NCBI GenBank assembly: GCA_003446335.1
Contig: DMAZ01000048.1
Span: 1 to 16,502 of the forward strand
DNA from: Lachnospiraceae bacterium
GTDB lineage: Bacteria > Bacillota_A > Clostridia > Lachnospirales > Lachnospiraceae
Direction of reading: 5' to 3'
Length of the DNA: 16,502 nucleotides
Part shown: positions 15,272 through 16,502 of the stretch, in pieces
Layout: every line of letters begins with the position of its first letter
Numbering within the stretch: position 1 is the first letter of the stretch
Notes under the pieces: generated by a model
The model's database searches: none
The model's input: the letters and a program-made list of their open reading frames with translations, nothing else
What the model was told of the DNA's origin: nothing
Translations under genes and position numbers: made by a program

Positions 15272-15359
15272 TCATTCCGGTCCATTCAGGAACTTCGCTA
15301 TAGGAAAAATTCAGCTTCTAAAATTCCCATAGTAAAACTTTATGGGGAGACCGGAATGA
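15272..15359. repeat. Palindromic element B (same core as A, different stem)
   Basis: The outer arms TCATTCCGGTC (15272-15282) and GACCGGAATGA (15349-15359) pair perfectly over 11 bp. An inner stem pairs 15298-15306 with 15324-15332 over nine bases with one mismatch. The core has TCAGGAACTTCGC (15286-15298) and CCCATAGTAAAACTTTA, as in element A. It could be a non-autonomous mobile palindrome (REP/MITE-like) or a structured RNA. Confidence 0.8.
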
Positions 15360-15363
15360 CGAT

Positions 15364-15432
15364 CACCTGCGGCAGTGAGAGGGCAGGTGCAGAGCCATAG
15401 TTTTCCTTCGGAAGCGCTCCGTGTAACGGAGC
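15364..15432. other. Cluster of two further hairpins
   Basis: CACCTGC (15364-15370) pairs with GCAGGTG (15383-15389). GCTCCGT (15416-15422) pairs with ACGGAGC (15426-15432) across a three-base loop. With elements A and B they form an almost unbroken series of palindromes without coding potential. Confidence 0.5.
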
Positions 15433-15629
15433 ACCCTGGCAGGTAATGAATTACTGAATTGCCATATACTCCGTTGGCATAATCTCCTTTTTGCTTTTAC
15501 ACAGTCTTATGTCCGTTTCACTCTCAAGAACACCATCCTCACCCCGGAAGGAAAATCGACGCAGAAGTCGTCTCCTGACAACATTCGATTTAAAATTTCG
15601 ACGTCAAATTGCGAATACTCAAAAACGGA

Positions 15630-15744
15630 GTCAAAACGCTCTCTGAAAGCGTTTTATTGCGCGAGCAATAGAAGAGAGAAGAAGCACCTGTTTATGAAAT
15701 GGCCGTTAAACGGCATTCTGATGCGAATATTGAAATCAGGTCAA
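15630..15744 (-). ncRNA. Candidate short transcript with promoter, operator-like palindrome and terminal hairpin
   Basis: On the minus strand TTGACC (15739-15744) and CAGAAT (15715-15720) are spaced 18 bases apart. A 13-base palindrome, GCCGTTAAACGGC (plus strand, 15702-15714), lies right after the -10. About 40 bases on come ATTGC-GCGA-GCAAT (15656-15669) and an 8-bp hairpin AAAACGCT…AGCGTTTT (15633-15655) followed by only a weak T-run. This could make an RNA of about 75-80 nt. No similarity to a known RNA family is recognised. Confidence 0.25.
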
Positions 15745-15846
15745 AAAATGTGCCTGCTTTTTCGCCCGCTTTGCTTATCTATCAACCGTTATGCCGATTC
15801 TGCACACGTCCGGGTTTTTCAGTCTCACGACCGACGGAGCGGTTTT

Positions 15847-15860
15847 TGCATATTTATGCA
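15847..15860. promoter_or_regulatory. Operator-like palindrome overlapping direct-repeat copy 2
   Basis: TGCATA-TT-TATGCA is an inverted repeat with a two-base centre. Bases 15844-15857 repeat the 14-mer at 15081. It resembles regulator sites of the ArgR size class, but no regulator can be named and no start of a gene lies close by. Confidence 0.3.
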
Positions 15861-15908
15861 TATTGCTTGCTTTGCTGAACCGAATCGTCCCCGCCGGTAC
15901 GTATTTGA

Positions 15909-15938
15909 AAACCCGGCAGCTTTTCGGCTGCCGGGTTT
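15909..15938 (-). terminator. Rho-independent terminator of the substrate-binding protein gene
   Basis: AAACCCGGCAGC (15909-15920) and GCTGCCGGGTTT (15927-15938) form a 12-bp GC-rich stem with a six-base loop. It starts 14 bases after the stop codon of the minus-strand gene. The T-run on the minus strand is short (TTTTC), and the element is nearly symmetrical, so it may stop transcription in both directions. Confidence 0.8.
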
Positions 15939-15951
15939 CGTTCACTTTGCG

Positions 15952-16502
15952 TCAATCATCAAATTCCACGAGGCTGTCGTCATCCAACGCGAAGGCCGCC
16001 TCTCCGCCCTCTTCACCCGTTTCCTCAATCGGGTCTTCCCCGAAGTAGGATTCGAGGATCGCCTGCGTCCACGTCACGTGGGCTGTGATGTGGTAATTCT
16101 GCAGATACGGCACATAGAAGTCAAAGTAAATGTTGGAATAGATCGGGATCGTGGGCAGCACTTCGTTGTACCGCTCCTGGAAGCTGACCCACTTGCTCAC
16201 ATACTCAAAGATGTCGCCCGGCTCTGTCTTCCGCATGTCAACAGCACGCCAGTAGAGATCCTCATCGTCGGAGTAGGTGTTGTTCCACATCTTATGCACT
16301 GCTTCATCATCAGCACTGTAGGTGATGGACGGGTCCACAATCACATGGAAGTTGGTCGCAAGATAGATCATGTCCGTGGTGCGCTCGTTCTCTCTGTAAT
16401 AGGACAGGAGAAGATCCTCCATCGGTGTGGGCACCAGGGTCAGCTTAATGCCGCAGGCATTGAGATTATCGATAAAATTCTCCTGAATGGTGTCAACAAT
16501 GT
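15952..16502 (-). CDS. ABC transporter substrate-binding protein, family 5 (C-terminal part; runs off right edge)
   Basis: About 182 residues are visible and the frame is open to the window edge, beginning IVDTIQENFIDNLNACGIKL. This matches the family-5 (oligopeptide/nickel-type) binding-protein pattern of 'xxIQxxLxxxGIKxxL', as does the later WVSFQERYNEVLPTIPIYSN, a hallmark near the C-terminus of this family. The protein would be a wall-side lipoprotein delivering peptides or similar solutes to an ABC permease; substrate and lipobox cannot be judged here. The GTG at 16434 is internal, not the start. The C-terminus carries an unusual acidic tail (FGEDPIEETGEEGGEAAF, then DDDSLVEFDD). It is on the same strand as the EPS operon but separated by a terminator and 1.3 kb, so it is probably unrelated functionally. 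Confidence 0.85.
   Translation of the reverse strand, partial: IVDTIQENFIDNLNACGIKLTLVPTPMEDLLLSYYRENERTTDMIYLATNFHVIVDPSITYSADDEAVHKMWNNTYSDDEDLYWRAVDMRKTEPGDIFEYVSKWVSFQERYNEVLPTIPIYSNIYFDFYVPYLQNYHITAHVTWTQAILESYFGEDPIEETGEEGGEAAFALDDDSLVEFDD

Larger units (their letters stand above)
14967..15908. other. Intergenic stretch without a convincing protein gene
   Basis: Apart from the palindromes, repeats and possible promoter listed separately, no conserved protein is visible. On the minus strand one frame is open from 15603 to a stop at 15451-15453 but has no start codon until ATG 15480, which lies three bases after GGAG and gives only nine residues (MPTEYMAIQ). It may be a gene remnant or a tiny leader peptide. 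Palindrome density is high compared with the rest of the window. Confidence 0.5.

Noticed and set aside
15286..15306. Resemblance of AGGAACTTC…ATAGGAA to the yeast FRT site
   Set aside because: Only short fragments match and the order and spacing differ; taken as coincidence within the palindromic element.
15451..15603. 51-codon open frame ending in MPTEYMAIQ
   Set aside because: No start codon except one giving nine residues, and the Shine-Dalgarno is only three bases from it. Kept only as a possible remnant.

Overview
This window looks like the chromosome of a single-membrane Bacillota of the class Clostridia, possibly from the gut. The grounds are strong AGGAGG-type ribosome binding sites, a moderate base composition (by impression near 48% GC), and fused Wzz/tyrosine-kinase and CpsE-type transferase sequences of the kind common in Clostridia. 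No marker allows a genus call. Every convincing gene reads leftward (minus strand).

Right edge (about 15952-16502): the C-terminal part of a family-5 ABC-transporter substrate-binding lipoprotein, followed by a hairpin terminator. Between about 14663 and 15908 there are some 1.25 kb without a convincing protein gene. This stretch holds two related palindromic elements with the same core but different outer stems, several compact hairpins, a possible short-RNA promoter, a repeated 14-mer, and the putative promoter and roughly 300-nt leader of the operon to its left.

From about 14626 to the left edge runs one long exopolysaccharide (EPS) operon of Wzx/Wzy type. In transcription order: (1) a priming polyprenyl-phosphate sugar phosphotransferase, broken by a one-base frameshift in a homopolymer; (2) a MotA/TolQ/ExbB-type channel subunit fused to an EAL (cyclic di-GMP) domain; (3) a MotB/ExbD-like plug helix with four SpaA/Cna_B-like domains in place of the usual peptidoglycan-binding domain, its start overlapping the stop of gene 2; (4) a Wzz chain-length regulator fused to a BY-kinase, with a long charged tail and no tyrosine cluster; (5) a secreted 1024-residue repeat protein with a nearly identical 573-bp internal tandem repeat; (6) a secreted peptidoglycan-binding protein, coupled to gene 5 by an ATGA overlap; (7) a VanZ-like membrane protein; (8) a Wzy polymerase; (9) a Wzx flippase, overlapping gene 8 by 14 bases; (10) the first 39 codons of another gene running off the left edge.

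Working together: the priming transferase loads the first sugar phosphate on undecaprenyl phosphate, glycosyltransferases not in this window extend it, Wzx flips it, Wzy polymerises it, and the Wzz/kinase sets chain length. The secreted repeat and peptidoglycan-binding proteins probably act in the wall or extracellular matrix. The unusual part is genes 2 and 3: a two-gene predicted ion-driven membrane motor carrying a cyclic di-GMP-binding-type domain inside the cell and an immunoglobulin-like stalk outside, placed between the priming enzyme and the chain-length regulator. I know of no characterised system with this composition, and it is the best candidate here for an undescribed system.
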